DNA of 64,000 nt from Sorangium sp025924095 (lineage in GTDB: Bacteria > Myxococcota_A > Polyangia > Polyangiales > Polyangiaceae), in the NCBI RefSeq assembly GCF_051521505.1, contig NZ_CP150356.1:5270001-5334000 (forward strand), in the 5' to 3' direction. This document shows positions 26,099-34,912 of this stretch, piece by piece (position 1 is the first letter of the stretch; each line of letters begins with the position of its first letter). The translations under genes and the position numbers were made by a program. The notes below the pieces were generated by a model. The model ran no database searches. It was not told where the DNA came from and saw only the letters and a program-made list of their open reading frames with translations.

Positions 26099-27973
26099 TC
26101 AGCGGGTCCGGCTGTTCCGGTAGACAAGGATCACCGGCACGCCATCGAGCCCGGCGATGTGCTCCGGGCTCGTGGTCCCGAACGCGACCCACGCCTGGTA
26201 CGCCTGCCCGAGCATGTGCTTCTCGTGGTGGTAGAGGGCGAAGTCCGCGCCCGCGACCGCCCCCACGCCGCGGATGTCCTTTCGCAGCCGCCCGTCGCGC
26301 AGCAGCATGTCCCACGCCTGGCCGGCGGTGTCGTGGATGTACACCGTCCCCCGGGGCGGGACGTGCTCGTTGAGGTAGTCCACGACCGCGCCCGTCGTGT
26401 AGCCCCAGAAGGAGCGGTTCAGCCCGAGGCTCGCCCCGCCGGGCGCGCCGCCGACGAGCGGCGTGTAGCTCGAGAGCGCCCACGGATGCGCGTGCAGCGT
26501 CTCGGCGATGGGCGCCGCGACCACCGCCGCCCCGAGCAGCGCCGGGACGAGCGGGCCGCGCGCCGCACGCGCGAGCGCGGCCCCCTGCGCCCCGCGCGCG
26601 GCGACGCCGGACGGCGCGCCGGCGCCGCGCCGGGCGAGGAGCAGCGCGCGGAGCCCGGCGCGCGCGCGCCTCACCGCGGCGGAGAACGCGGCCCCGGCGA
26701 ACAGGGCGATGAACGGGTAGGCCGTCATCCAGTGCTTCGTGCCGCCGAAGATCGGCGTGCTCGGGGAGAGCCACGCGCCGTAGACGGCGGCGATGGCGAG
26801 GAACCAGAGGAGCGCCGTGCCGCCGGGGTCGTGCGGCGGCGGCCGGAGCCGCGCGGCGAGCGCGCGCGCCGCGGCGAGCGCGGGCCTCTCGCTGGCCGGG
26901 GCGAGCCGCGCCGCCGCGCGCGCGAGCGGGTAGAGCAGGCGCTCGCGCGCGGCCGCGCAGAGCCCCGCGACGAAGAGGCAGAGCGTCACGACGGGCACCG
27001 TCGCCGCCGTCATCACGGGCGCGTAGGCCCTCGGCATCGGCGGCGTCCAGTAGTTCCGGCCGAGGAACTCCATGTTGTAGTACTCGTGGTTCAGGTGGAA
27101 CGACGCGTACTCGCGCAGGCGCGGGAGCGGTTCGCGCCAGATCCACGGCCAGAGCGCGTAGAAGACGAGGGGGCCGATCGTCGCCATCGCGGCGAGCGCG
27201 GCGACAGATCGCCGGGCCCCTCGCGGCGGCTCCGGCGCCGCGACCGGGGCGTCCGCCGGCGCGGCCTCCGATGACGGCGCGGCCTCCACCGCCGGCGGGT
27301 GCGCGACGATCCGCTCCCTGAGCTCCAGGGCGACGGCGTGCGCGACGCAGACGATCGGCAAAAACCACGAGTTGTGCTTCGTGTCGAGCGCGAGGCCGAA
27401 GGTGATGCCGGTGAGCACGGGCCACAGCGCGCCGCCTTCCCGCAGCGAGCGCCAGTACGCGTAGGCGCACAGGGCCCAGACGGTCACGATCGGCGCGTCG
27501 AAGCACGCGAGGTGCGCGTGGTAGAAGTACCGCGGCAGCATCGCGAAGAGCGCGGCCGCGGACGCGCCGGCGAGCCGATCGCGCGCCTGCGTGCCCCAGA
27601 GGTACACGAGCGCGACCCCTGCGCCCGAGAGGACCATCGCGGGGAAGCGGTAGCTCGTGCCCTCCATGTCGAAGAGCCCGAGCCGCTTCTGCAGGAGCAG
27701 GTTCGACAGCGCGAAGAGCGACTTGATGAGGCCGGGGTGCTCGTGGTTCACCGACCACGCGGCGTCGACGATCGCCGGTTCGAGCGCGGCGCCCGGCGCC
27801 TCGAGCAGCGCCTGGAACCACGCGCCGTAGCGGCTCGCGGCGTGGAAATAGAACCCCTCGTCGCGCGCGTAGCCGAGATCGCCCGCGGTCGCGAGCAGGA
27901 GGGCGACGTACGCCGCCGCGAACGCGAGCGCGATCAGGCCGTCGGCGGGCGCGAGGGGCGCCGTTCGCTTCAT
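26099..27973 (-). CDS. Membrane glycosyltransferase, GT39/ArnT-like (PMT superfamily)
   Basis: A 624-aa polytopic membrane protein with about 10-12 hydrophobic segments. The first extracytoplasmic loop carries the acidic catalytic-type motif GYARDEGFYF (D38, E39), characteristic of dolichyl/undecaprenyl-phosphate-sugar glycosyltransferases of the PMT/ArnT superfamily. A charged or aromatic loop ALDTKHNSWFLP and a C-terminal soluble portion follow. It would transfer a sugar from a polyprenyl phosphate to a lipid or protein in the periplasm. Its ATG overlaps the stop of the upstream gene as ATGA, so translation is coupled. The acceptor is unknown. Confidence 0.85.
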   Translation of the reverse strand: MKRTAPLAPADGLIALAFAAAYVALLLATAGDLGYARDEGFYFHAASRYGAWFQALLEAPGAALEPAIVDAAWSVNHEHPGLIKSLFALSNLLLQKRLGLFDMEGTSYRFPAMVLSGAGVALVYLWGTQARDRLAGASAAALFAMLPRYFYHAHLACFDAPIVTVWALCAYAYWRSLREGGALWPVLTGITFGLALDTKHNSWFLPIVCVAHAVALELRERIVAHPPAVEAAPSSEAAPADAPVAAPEPPRGARRSVAALAAMATIGPLVFYALWPWIWREPLPRLREYASFHLNHEYYNMEFLGRNYWTPPMPRAYAPVMTAATVPVVTLCLFVAGLCAAARERLLYPLARAAARLAPASERPALAAARALAARLRPPPHDPGGTALLWFLAIAAVYGAWLSPSTPIFGGTKHWMTAYPFIALFAGAAFSAAVRRARAGLRALLLARRGAGAPSGVAARGAQGAALARAARGPLVPALLGAAVVAAPIAETLHAHPWALSSYTPLVGGAPGGASLGLNRSFWGYTTGAVVDYLNEHVPPRGTVYIHDTAGQAWDMLLRDGRLRKDIRGVGAVAGADFALYHHEKHMLGQAYQAWVAFGTTSPEHIAGLDGVPVILVYRNSRTR

Positions 27974-28956
27974 CGGGTGTCTGCCTCGAAGCAGTAGTGG
28001 CGGTGCGTGTAGTCCGCGGACCGCACGGCGAGCTCCACCTCGGCGCTGGCCGCGCCCGCGTGGGCGGCGAGCGGGAACTCGAACGCCGCCCACCCGTCGC
28101 CGTCGGCGTGCGTCGCCTCGCCCACGGTCTCGCCGTTCACGCGCACCGACAGCGTGACCGGCGCGCCGCGCCGCTCGCGCTCGATGATCCAGTACATGCC
28201 CGCGTGCCCCCGGATCACCGAGCCGAGCGGGACGTCGCGGAAGCGCGTGACGATCTCGCCGTCCCTCGGCGGGTGCGACCAGATGCACCGGCGAGGGCGG
28301 AACTCCTCGTCCGCGATCACGGTGACCCCCACGTTGAAGAACGGCCCGCCGGGGCACTCGAAGCGCTCGGCGGGGAACGTCGGGTGGCCGCCGAGGCCCC
28401 CGGCGGCGATCCGCGCGCGCGGGTTCCAGCGGCACGCGGCCGGCGGATCCGTCACGCGCACGTCGGCCGACGCCGGCGCCACGTGATCGACGAAGTCGTA
28501 CACGACGCGCGCGGGCGACGGGTTCACGAGGCGCCGGAGCACGAAGCGACCGTGCTCCTGCCGCGCCTCCTCGCGGAAGCCCGCGAGCTCCTCGGCGCGG
28601 TGCCCGAGGACGCTGATCTCGACGGCGGCCGCGTAGCGGCTCTCGTCGGGCCGGGCCGCGTCGCGCAGCGGCATCAGCTCGTCCCCGAGCGCGCGGCGCG
28701 CCGCCGGATCTGCCCACGCGGGCGCCACGACCACGAGATCCCCGGGCTGCTTCATCGCCGCGAGGGGCGCCGTCACCTCGCGCCATGCGTCGAACGCCGG
28801 AGCCCTCTCGCTGAAGTGGACGTGCATCGCGAGCTCGCCGAGGCCGAGCGCGGGGAGGCCGACGAGCGCGAGCAGGCCCAGGGCGCGGACCCGCCCGCGC
28901 GCGCGCGCCGGTCTGCCCGCGGGCGGGGTCGTCTGTTGCGGTTGCGCCGAGGTCAT
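27970..28956 (-). CDS. Membrane-anchored protein coupled to GT39-like glycosyltransferase
   Basis: A 328-aa protein with one N-terminal hydrophobic helix after a basic start (ALGLLALVGLPALGLGEL, about 27-45), so the bulk is probably periplasmic. The mature part is mixed alpha/beta with several Cys residues (AACRW, FECPGG, RRCIW, HYCFE) that could form disulfides, and a beta-sandwich-like C-terminus (VTLSVRVNGETVGEATHADG). I recognise no catalytic family. The ATGA overlap with the glycosyltransferase gene implies stoichiometric expression and a shared pathway, perhaps as a substrate-binding or regulatory subunit. ATG 28956 is the first in-frame start. Confidence 0.78.
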   Translation of the reverse strand: MTSAQPQQTTPPAGRPARARGRVRALGLLALVGLPALGLGELAMHVHFSERAPAFDAWREVTAPLAAMKQPGDLVVVAPAWADPAARRALGDELMPLRDAARPDESRYAAAVEISVLGHRAEELAGFREEARQEHGRFVLRRLVNPSPARVVYDFVDHVAPASADVRVTDPPAACRWNPRARIAAGGLGGHPTFPAERFECPGGPFFNVGVTVIADEEFRPRRCIWSHPPRDGEIVTRFRDVPLGSVIRGHAGMYWIIERERRGAPVTLSVRVNGETVGEATHADGDGWAAFEFPLAAHAGAASAEVELAVRSADYTHRHYCFEADTR

Positions 28957-29007
28957 GGGGCTCTCCGGGCGAGCCGTGGGTTGCTGTCGACGGCCTTCGC
29001 CACCGGG

Positions 29008-29796
29008 CTATGGGCGGGGCCACCTCAGGAGTCGCTGCTCGGCGTCCAGGGCGATGACGACGTCCCGGAAGCTCCCCTTGAGTCGCCCGAGCGCGAGGAG
29101 GAATCCGTTCCAGTCTTCCTCGGCGACGTGGGCTCCGAGCTCCATCATCGGATACATCAGCTCCTCCCGCGCCGCGTGCGAGCCGAACTCCTGGATGCAC
29201 GAGAGGCGCGCATGCGCCACCTCCCACCTGGCGGCCGCCGCTCCGCCGGCCTCGAGGAGGTCTGCGGCTCGAAACAGGACGTCCGTATCGATCTCGTCCA
29301 GCAGGTCCAGCACGCGTCGCGTCCACATGCGCGCCGGGGCTCCGCTGGGGAGCACGCGGCGCACCAGGCTCGCGTACGTCATGGCCCTGCGGCCGTCCGC
29401 GGCCCCCGCGAACGTCGCGAGCGTCAAGGAGCGGCGCTGCGCGGTGGTGTCCGGCGCGCTGTCCAGCGCGTGGTAGGCGGCGACGGCCCGGGTCACGTTG
29501 TCCAGCCGCTCCGCGTCGGGCACGTCATCGCTGTCGTATGCGCGCGGGACGAGGGGCGCATGGGTCTCGAGGTCAGCCATGTACGCTACCTGAGAGAACT
29601 CGTCCTCGTGTTCCCGGATGCCATCGCGAGCGAGGAACATCGGCAAATCCTTGCGATGCAGGTATTTGCACGTCGTCTGTTCCGGCTGATCGAGGATCGA
29701 GCCCCACGTCAGGCAGAAGCCGGCGCCCGGCCCCAGCGTGAGCCCCTGGGCCGGGTTGTGGATGCAGTTGCGGCACGAGAACAGATCGGTGCTCAT
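29008..29796 (-). CDS. Unknown protein with N-terminal four-Cys motif
   Basis: A 262-aa soluble protein. The first 45 residues contain C-x2-C (FSCRNCIHNP), a third Cys (GFCLTWG) and a fourth (TTCKYLH), suggesting a zinc or iron-sulfur site. The remainder is helical with many Asp, Glu and Arg residues and no recognised domain. ATG 29796 is chosen because it gives an ATGA overlap with the upstream gene and begins right before the Cys motif; 13 further codons are open upstream. The pair with the 140-aa gene looks like an obligate two-component unit of unknown role. Confidence 0.72.
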   Translation of the reverse strand: MSTDLFSCRNCIHNPAQGLTLGPGAGFCLTWGSILDQPEQTTCKYLHRKDLPMFLARDGIREHEDEFSQVAYMADLETHAPLVPRAYDSDDVPDAERLDNVTRAVAAYHALDSAPDTTAQRRSLTLATFAGAADGRRAMTYASLVRRVLPSGAPARMWTRRVLDLLDEIDTDVLFRAADLLEAGGAAAARWEVAHARLSCIQEFGSHAAREELMYPMMELGAHVAEEDWNGFLLALGRLKGSFRDVVIALDAEQRLLRWPRP

Positions 29797-30215
29797 GCCT
29801 TCACAAAGTAGTGCCGCACGTGAGGACGCGCCCACTCCGAGAGCTCTTTGCGAGCGATCCGGGAGACATCGAAGCTCCAGTGGACGAGCGCCTCTTGGCG
29901 CCTGACCGCGCGCGGGAGCGCCCGGGCCGCGAGCTCGCGGGCAGCTGGATCGGGCGCGGACCTGAGCTCCTCGCGCAGGGTGCCGACCAGGGCGTCGTGG
30001 GAGACGACGCCGTGACCTTCGTCGTAGATCTTGGGTTGAATCAACTGCCAGAGCTGAGGCCCGAAGTCGACGATGGTGGCCGGGTCGATGCTCAGGGAGG
30101 TGAACCGCGTGCGCTTGCCGCGAGCATGGACGATGTGCTCGGCGTAGGTCGACTCGTCGGCGAGGTTCGGCGGCGTGATGCCGTCGGCCTGGTCGCGGCG
30201 GTAGTAGGGCGTCAC
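29793..30215 (-). CDS. Unknown protein, 140 aa, first gene of a coupled pair
   Basis: A 140-aa soluble protein beginning at GTG 30215, preceded by a GAGGAG ribosome-binding site 4 bp upstream. An aromatic N-terminus (MTPYYRRDQADG) is followed by an amphipathic body with Trp-rich segments (FGPQLWQLIQPKIYDEG, ALVHWSFDV, ELSEWARPHVRHYF). No known fold or catalytic motif is recognised. Its stop overlaps the ATG of the 262-aa Cys-motif gene by 4 nt. A toxin-antitoxin, effector-immunity or defence pair would share this organisation, but nothing in the residues proves any of these. Confidence 0.7.
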   Translation of the reverse strand: MTPYYRRDQADGITPPNLADESTYAEHIVHARGKRTRFTSLSIDPATIVDFGPQLWQLIQPKIYDEGHGVVSHDALVGTLREELRSAPDPAARELAARALPRAVRRQEALVHWSFDVSRIARKELSEWARPHVRHYFVKA

Positions 30216-30330
30216 GAGCTCCTCATGTCGCGCGAGTATCCGTAGACTTTCGCTCGATCGTCAAGGGCAGGGCGATGCCGGGCAGCGCTCCGCCCGGCAT
30301 GGACGTCAGCCCGGAGGACGGGGCGACCTG

Positions 30331-32400
30331 CTACATCTCGATCGCGTAGACGACGCTGCCGAGCGGCATGCGCTGCATGCGCTCCTCGATCACCCCGCGG
30401 AGCCCCTTCCAGGCCCCTTCCTGCTCGACGTAGGTGTCGCGGAGGCGCAGCGCGCCGGCCTTGTCGCCGCGCGCCTTGATGCCGAGCACCGTCCTCGCGA
30501 GCGCCTCGGCCGCGGCGGGCAGCTTGTCGGCCTGGATCGCGAAGCACCCCTTGTCCGTGCCGTTCGCCGCCACCTCGCCGCGGTGGAAGCCGAGCGCGCC
30601 CGCGTCGAGCAGGCTGCCGAGCTGGATCGCGGCGAGCTGACCGTAGGGCCGCGGCTCGCCGCCCGCCGTGTGCATGCCCTGCCCCACCTGCCCGAGCGCC
30701 CAGATCACGTCCCTCGCCTCGGACATGCGGGCGAGCGCCGGGTCGAGGACGCCCTGCTGCACGAGCCAGCCGGTGAAGAAGAGCGCGCCGGTCTGGGCCT
30801 TGAGCTCCTCGAGCATCGACGCGAGCGGCCCGCCGTAGATCTCGCTGTCGGTCTTGCCCTTCACCTTGTAGCCCTGCGCCGGGCCCAGGTTGTGGGCCGC
30901 CTCGTGCAGCACCGTGCCGAGCGTCGCGACGGGGCGCTCGAGCGAGACGCTCTCCATCGTGGTCTTGCAGAACAGCGACGCGGTCGCCTCCCGCAGCGCC
31001 GCGCGGCTGTCGTCGTCGTGCAGGAGGTTCACCATCGCCACGGTGCGGCCGCGGCCCTCGGTGGCGACCCGCCCCCAGTTCGGCAGGCTCTGCCCCGCGG
31101 TCCCGCCGGTCGCGGCGCGCGAATCGCCGGCGTTCACCAGGACGTCGATGAAGTCGGGCAGGTGGAACGCGACCTTGCGCGCCTTGTACGGCGCGCCTGC
31201 GAGCTGCGCGAAGGCCGCCTCCATGTCGGCCTTCACCGGGTCGAGCTTCTTCTGCCAGGTGAGCGACTCCTGGTTGATGCGCGCGAAGCTCATGTGGAAG
31301 CCCGCCTTGCGGTTGCACGGCTCCCAGTACGTCTCGTCCGGCCCCACGCGCAGGTACCACGCCGAGTTCTCGGCGTTCATCTTCGCCCAGGGCTCGTCCG
31401 CGAGCTCCCAGCCGTTGTCGAGGAACGCCTGCGACGCCGCGAGCAGGTACGCCTTGAAGGCGGCCTCGCCGGGGCTCTGGATCGCCTCCGCCGCGGCCTT
31501 GAGCTCCCGGCTCACCGCCTCCATCTCGGGCTTGTAGGCCTCGCTGTACGGCACGGCCTTGAGCGCGCCGCCCTGCTCGACGACCACGGTGAAGGGGGCA
31601 AGGAGCGCCTGCTGGTCCCGCCGCGCCTCGAGCGTGGCGCAGAGCTTCTTGTCCTGCTGGAGGCGCGCTGGGTAGACGCCTGTCACGGGGGGCGGCTTGT
31701 CGGGCAGCGCGCTGCAGCTCGGCTCGTTGCGGCTCCTGGGCTGCTCGCACCAGGGCCCCTGGTTGCGCCAGAAGAGCGCCCGGCTCGCCGGATCGTCGGG
31801 CGGGATCTTGTCGGCCATGCCGGCGGAGCCGAGCTGCTTCGCGTGGAGCTGCTCGATGAGCTCGGCCACCTTGAGCAGGTGGCCGACGATGGCCCGGTCC
31901 TCGGCGGACGCGCCGCGGAAGTCGGACCGGAGGAGCGAAGGGCGGCCGGCCGCGAGCTCCGCGAGGACGGCGTCGCGGCGGCGCTTCTCGGCGTCGTCGA
32001 GCCCGGCGCGCGGGTGGCCTTCGGCCTTGATCCTTGTCATGGCCGCGTAGGCCGAGGTGAACTCCGGGGTGAACGCCCCGGCGGCGACCCAGGCGGGGGC
32101 CGCTGTGTGGTGCCAGAGCCCGGAGACCTCGTCCGGCTCGACCGCGCCCGAGCTGTTCCGGTCGGCGATCCAGAAGAGCGGCAGATCGAGCTCGACGGCG
32201 ATGCGGTTGAAGTCGAGCCGGGGGATCTTGTCGAAGCGCGGCGCCGGGGGCGCGGCCTGGGCGGCGGTGGGCGCCGGGGCTTCCTGATGCGGCTCTGCCG
32301 GCGGAGGGGCGTGCGGCTGCACGCAGGCGGCGCCCGCGGCGAGGGCGGCGAGGGCGGCGAGCGAGGCGCGGGATGGGGGCATCGGGAGGGGGATCTTCAT
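30331..32400 (-). CDS. Lipoprotein zinc metallopeptidase, M49 (dipeptidyl peptidase III)-like
   Basis: A 689-aa predicted lipoprotein (signal peptide, lipobox ALAAGAAC with Cys at about 26, Pro/Ala linker). Near residue 80 a perfect EF-hand loop DRNSSGAVEPDE suggests calcium binding. The zinc motif HEAAH lies near residue 500 in VLHEAAHNLGP, and a downstream glutamate pair MLEELKAQTGALF fits the second half of the M49 signature (HExxxH plus EExxAE in dipeptidyl peptidase III). The spacing here is HExxH rather than HExxxH, so membership is by resemblance. It would cut small peptides in the cell envelope. Downstream it is followed by a 115-bp gap and then the small pair at 29793-30215. Confidence 0.78.
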   Translation of the reverse strand: MKIPLPMPPSRASLAALAALAAGAACVQPHAPPPAEPHQEAPAPTAAQAAPPAPRFDKIPRLDFNRIAVELDLPLFWIADRNSSGAVEPDEVSGLWHHTAAPAWVAAGAFTPEFTSAYAAMTRIKAEGHPRAGLDDAEKRRRDAVLAELAAGRPSLLRSDFRGASAEDRAIVGHLLKVAELIEQLHAKQLGSAGMADKIPPDDPASRALFWRNQGPWCEQPRSRNEPSCSALPDKPPPVTGVYPARLQQDKKLCATLEARRDQQALLAPFTVVVEQGGALKAVPYSEAYKPEMEAVSRELKAAAEAIQSPGEAAFKAYLLAASQAFLDNGWELADEPWAKMNAENSAWYLRVGPDETYWEPCNRKAGFHMSFARINQESLTWQKKLDPVKADMEAAFAQLAGAPYKARKVAFHLPDFIDVLVNAGDSRAATGGTAGQSLPNWGRVATEGRGRTVAMVNLLHDDDSRAALREATASLFCKTTMESVSLERPVATLGTVLHEAAHNLGPAQGYKVKGKTDSEIYGGPLASMLEELKAQTGALFFTGWLVQQGVLDPALARMSEARDVIWALGQVGQGMHTAGGEPRPYGQLAAIQLGSLLDAGALGFHRGEVAANGTDKGCFAIQADKLPAAAEALARTVLGIKARGDKAGALRLRDTYVEQEGAWKGLRGVIEERMQRMPLGSVVYAIEM

Positions 32401-32633
32401 GGCTGGATCTCCGAGGTGGCCCTCGACCTGCGAGGCGCACGGGAAGCCGGGAGGCCCGCGAGAGCGCGTGGGCGCGTCGCGAGAGCGGCCGGCGCCCTTG
32501 TCGCGCCGCGGGAGCAGCTCCCCGCCCGCTCGGCCGCCGGACTGCCGGGGCGGGCGGAGCGTAGATCAACGGCGCACGGCGAGGGCGTGTTTCTGCGCCG
32601 GTCAGCGGTCGTGTCCCAGGGCCGCGAGCGGCC

Positions 32634-34145
32634 TCATGCGGCGGGACGGAAGCTCGCCGTCCTCGGCACCCGTTGCCCGAAGATGCCGGCCAGGAGCTCC
32701 CCCCCGCCGTAGTAACAAAGGTAGCCGGCCAGGGCGAACTTGAGCAGCACGGCCGACGCGGGCAGCGAGAGCAGGACGAGGCTGGCGAGCATCGAGCCGG
32801 CGCCCACGGCGAAGAGCCACCTCGACTCCACCATTCCCTTGAGCACGACCGACGCCGCGACGCGCAGCGCGCCCGAGATGAACGCCCAGATGCCGACGAG
32901 GATCACGAAGACCTCGACCATGTGGCCGCGACGGAGCACCACGAGGCCGAGCAGGAGGCTCGCCACGCCGCGCACGAGGGAGAGGAGACGCCGGACGGTC
33001 GGCTCGCGCGACGCGCCGAGGAGCGACAGGGCGCCATCGAGGAGGGCGTACGCAGCGAAGGCCGAGACGAGCAGGCGCCACCCCGCGGACGAGCCGTGAC
33101 CGACCGAGATCGTCAGGACGCCGGCGCCCACGGAGAGCGCGAGGACGCCTTGAGCGATGAGGACCCACCGGGAGCGCTCCGGCCGGGTCGGCTTCGGGAA
33201 GAGCGTCCTCGCCGCGGAGAAAGCCGCGGTCACCGGGTTCTTCGGCGCCGCGGGCGCGCGGCCGGGCTCCGCCTCCGGGAGCACGACGGGCATCTCGCGC
33301 TCGATGGCGCGACCGTCCTTCCACTCGAGATAGCGCACGTGTCCGTCCGGCGAGATGCGAAGGAACGAGTTGCGGGGGCCGGTCCATGAGCCGCTGTTGA
33401 AGTACCAGTCGCCGATGCGACCTGGCTTGTGGGTGTGTCCGAGCACCGTCACGTCGTATTCGCCCTTGTCGAGCTCTGCTCGGACCCCGACCACGTGCTC
33501 GCCGAGCCGGTCCGGGTTCTGCGCCGGCGTCAGCTCCGAGGTGGGGCGCACCTCCTTCGTTTCGCCCTGGCTACGGTGAACCGTCGCCAGGGAGCGCTTC
33601 CAGATCGTCAGCATCGAGTCGCCGAATTGCTCGAGGACATCCTCGACGCTCTCGCCGCTCGTGAGGAGGGGAGAGCCGTTCTGGTCCTCGAAGACGCCGG
33701 CGAAGATGGAGAGCATGCGGCCGAAGCCCGGGTCGTCCCCGGCGTTGAACGGATCGGTCTCGTGCCCGTGGCAGAAGCGGAACCGTCTGCCCCCGAGCTC
33801 CCGGACGAAGGGCGCGCGCATGCAGGCGAAGAAGGGGTGATGGAGGAAGTCCGTGTCGATGAAGTGCGCGAGGTCGATGTCGTGGTTGCCGGGCACGTAG
33901 ACGAGCCTCAGCGCGGCGAGCTGATCGAGGAGCGCCCGCCGCTTCACGAGCAGGAGGCTGAGGTTCATCTGCCAGAGCTCGAAGAAGTCGCCGAGGACGA
34001 AGAGCTCGCCTCCCTCGCTGCCCACGTGGTCGAGGAATGCGCGCAGCTGCGGCGTCTTCTTGCCCGAGTCGAAGTTGTCGCGCGCGCCGCCGTCACCGAT
34101 GTGCAGGTCGCTGATGACGAAGATGTCCCTGGCTGCGCCGTCCAT
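32634..34145 (-). CDS. Calcineurin-like metallophosphoesterase fused to HdeD/DUF308-like membrane domain
   Basis: A 503-aa protein. Residues about 1-270 form a metallophosphoesterase with all metal-site motifs: SDLHIGD (D-x-H), LGDFFELW (GD), VPGNHD (GNHD), CHGHETD and VLGHTHKPG (GHTH). The FFELW motif and overall length resemble UDP-2,3-diacylglucosamine hydrolase (LpxH). The C-terminal about 190 residues contain about six hydrophobic helices in tandem pairs, typical of the DUF308/HdeD family. The catalytic domain would be cytoplasmic and membrane-tethered. ATG 34145 begins immediately before the first strand. Substrate could be a phospho-lipid or nucleotide; not decidable. Confidence 0.85.
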   Translation of the reverse strand: MDGAARDIFVISDLHIGDGGARDNFDSGKKTPQLRAFLDHVGSEGGELFVLGDFFELWQMNLSLLLVKRRALLDQLAALRLVYVPGNHDIDLAHFIDTDFLHHPFFACMRAPFVRELGGRRFRFCHGHETDPFNAGDDPGFGRMLSIFAGVFEDQNGSPLLTSGESVEDVLEQFGDSMLTIWKRSLATVHRSQGETKEVRPTSELTPAQNPDRLGEHVVGVRAELDKGEYDVTVLGHTHKPGRIGDWYFNSGSWTGPRNSFLRISPDGHVRYLEWKDGRAIEREMPVVLPEAEPGRAPAAPKNPVTAAFSAARTLFPKPTRPERSRWVLIAQGVLALSVGAGVLTISVGHGSSAGWRLLVSAFAAYALLDGALSLLGASREPTVRRLLSLVRGVASLLLGLVVLRRGHMVEVFVILVGIWAFISGALRVAASVVLKGMVESRWLFAVGAGSMLASLVLLSLPASAVLLKFALAGYLCYYGGGELLAGIFGQRVPRTASFRPAA

Positions 34146-34592
34146 CGCCTTGCTCCAGGGCCGAGCGATCCCGCGATGAGACGGCCGCGCCCCTGCGCCG
34201 CATGCGTCGCAAACTGCGTGCCGCGACGGTGCGCAGGAGCGCGAGCTCGGGTCGAGCAGGCGAGCGGCCGTCGGTGGGTCTCGGCAAACCGCATGCGGCC
34301 GCTCGCCGACCGTCCACCGCGCCGGGCTGCACTCCCGAGCAAGCCGGGCTCATGTGACCGGCTCGTCCCCCCATCGGCGTGCGCGCGCCGGTCGCCAGCG
34401 CGGCCGGCGCATGGCTCGAGAGCGACTGCACGCATGGCTGACCGCCGTAGCCCGGGCCCGCGGGAGGTGCCTTCGCGGGTCTTCGCGCCTCCTTACGTCC
34501 GGGGTGTCCCCTTCGTGTGGTGTGTGGTTGGCATCGATCGATGTCCCGCGTATTCTCAGCGTCCGCTACAATCGTCCAAGCTCAGGCGCGCC
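34146..34592. other. Intergenic region with degraded repeat remnant
   Basis: About 450 bp without an intact gene. Positions 34375-34525 are a degraded copy of the Cys-rich lipoprotein gene found intact at 37756-38898 (listed separately). Positions 34531-34620 duplicate 35878-35967. The rest (34150-34370) shows no recognised feature. Confidence 0.55.
34375..34525 (-). pseudogene. Small degraded remnant of the Cys-rich lipoprotein gene (copy A)
   Basis: About 150 bp aligning at roughly three-quarters identity with 35428-35570, that is the part of copy B encoding the VQSLSVEAPT region and its upstream junction. The reading frame is destroyed. It shares with copy B the non-homologous junction GGTCTTCGCGCCTCCTTACG, which is absent from the intact copy. 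So A and B descend from the same truncated ancestor, A being older. Confidence 0.65.
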
Positions 34593-34620
34593 ATGATACA
34601 ACCTGCATCGATCCGAAAAT
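34531..34620 (+). repeat. Duplicated promoter/5' region, copy 1
   Basis: About 90 bp matching 35878-35967 without gaps and with only a few mismatches. It covers the upstream region and the first codons of the small lipoprotein genes at 34593 and 35940. A TACAAT hexamer at 34567-34572 is a possible -10 element conserved in both; no convincing -35 is visible. Confidence 0.8.
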
Positions 34621-34877
34621 TTGTGATGTCGACTCTCCTCGCAACAGGGATCGCCGGCTGCGTTGATACGGGATCGTACCACTGCCTCTACGAGTACACG
34701 CACTGGGCCTGCACCTACGAAGTGCAAGTTTCGACGTGCGATTGCTTGCAGGAGGTATGGGAGTTGAGTTGTACGACCGATGCGGAGTCAGCCGCTGACA
34801 AGACAGAACCGCTGATTCGAGAGAGGCCGGACATCGAAAGCTATCGGTTGATAAAGTGCGAAGATGTGGGCCATTAG
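34593..34877 (+). CDS. Small Cys-containing lipoprotein, truncated paralogue (L1)
   Basis: A 94-aa predicted lipoprotein with signal and lipobox near residue 23 (LLATGIAGC). Its mature part is Cys-rich (YHCLYEYTHWACTYEV, STCDCLQE). It aligns over its full length with the N-terminal half of the 212-aa protein at 35940 (shared MxQPxSIR start, CTYEV and CDC motifs, YRLIxC), but stops just where the paralogue continues into a dense Cys-rich module. The truncation point lies 35 bp before the end of the copy B fragment, suggesting the duplication event removed its 3' half. It may still be secreted; function unknown. GC is lower than in flanking genes. Confidence 0.68.
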   Translation: MIQPASIRKFVMSTLLATGIAGCVDTGSYHCLYEYTHWACTYEVQVSTCDCLQEVWELSCTTDAESAADKTEPLIRERPDIESYRLIKCEDVGH

Positions 34878-34912
34878 CACGACCGCGGCCACCGGCGCAG
34901 CTCCGCCGCGTG

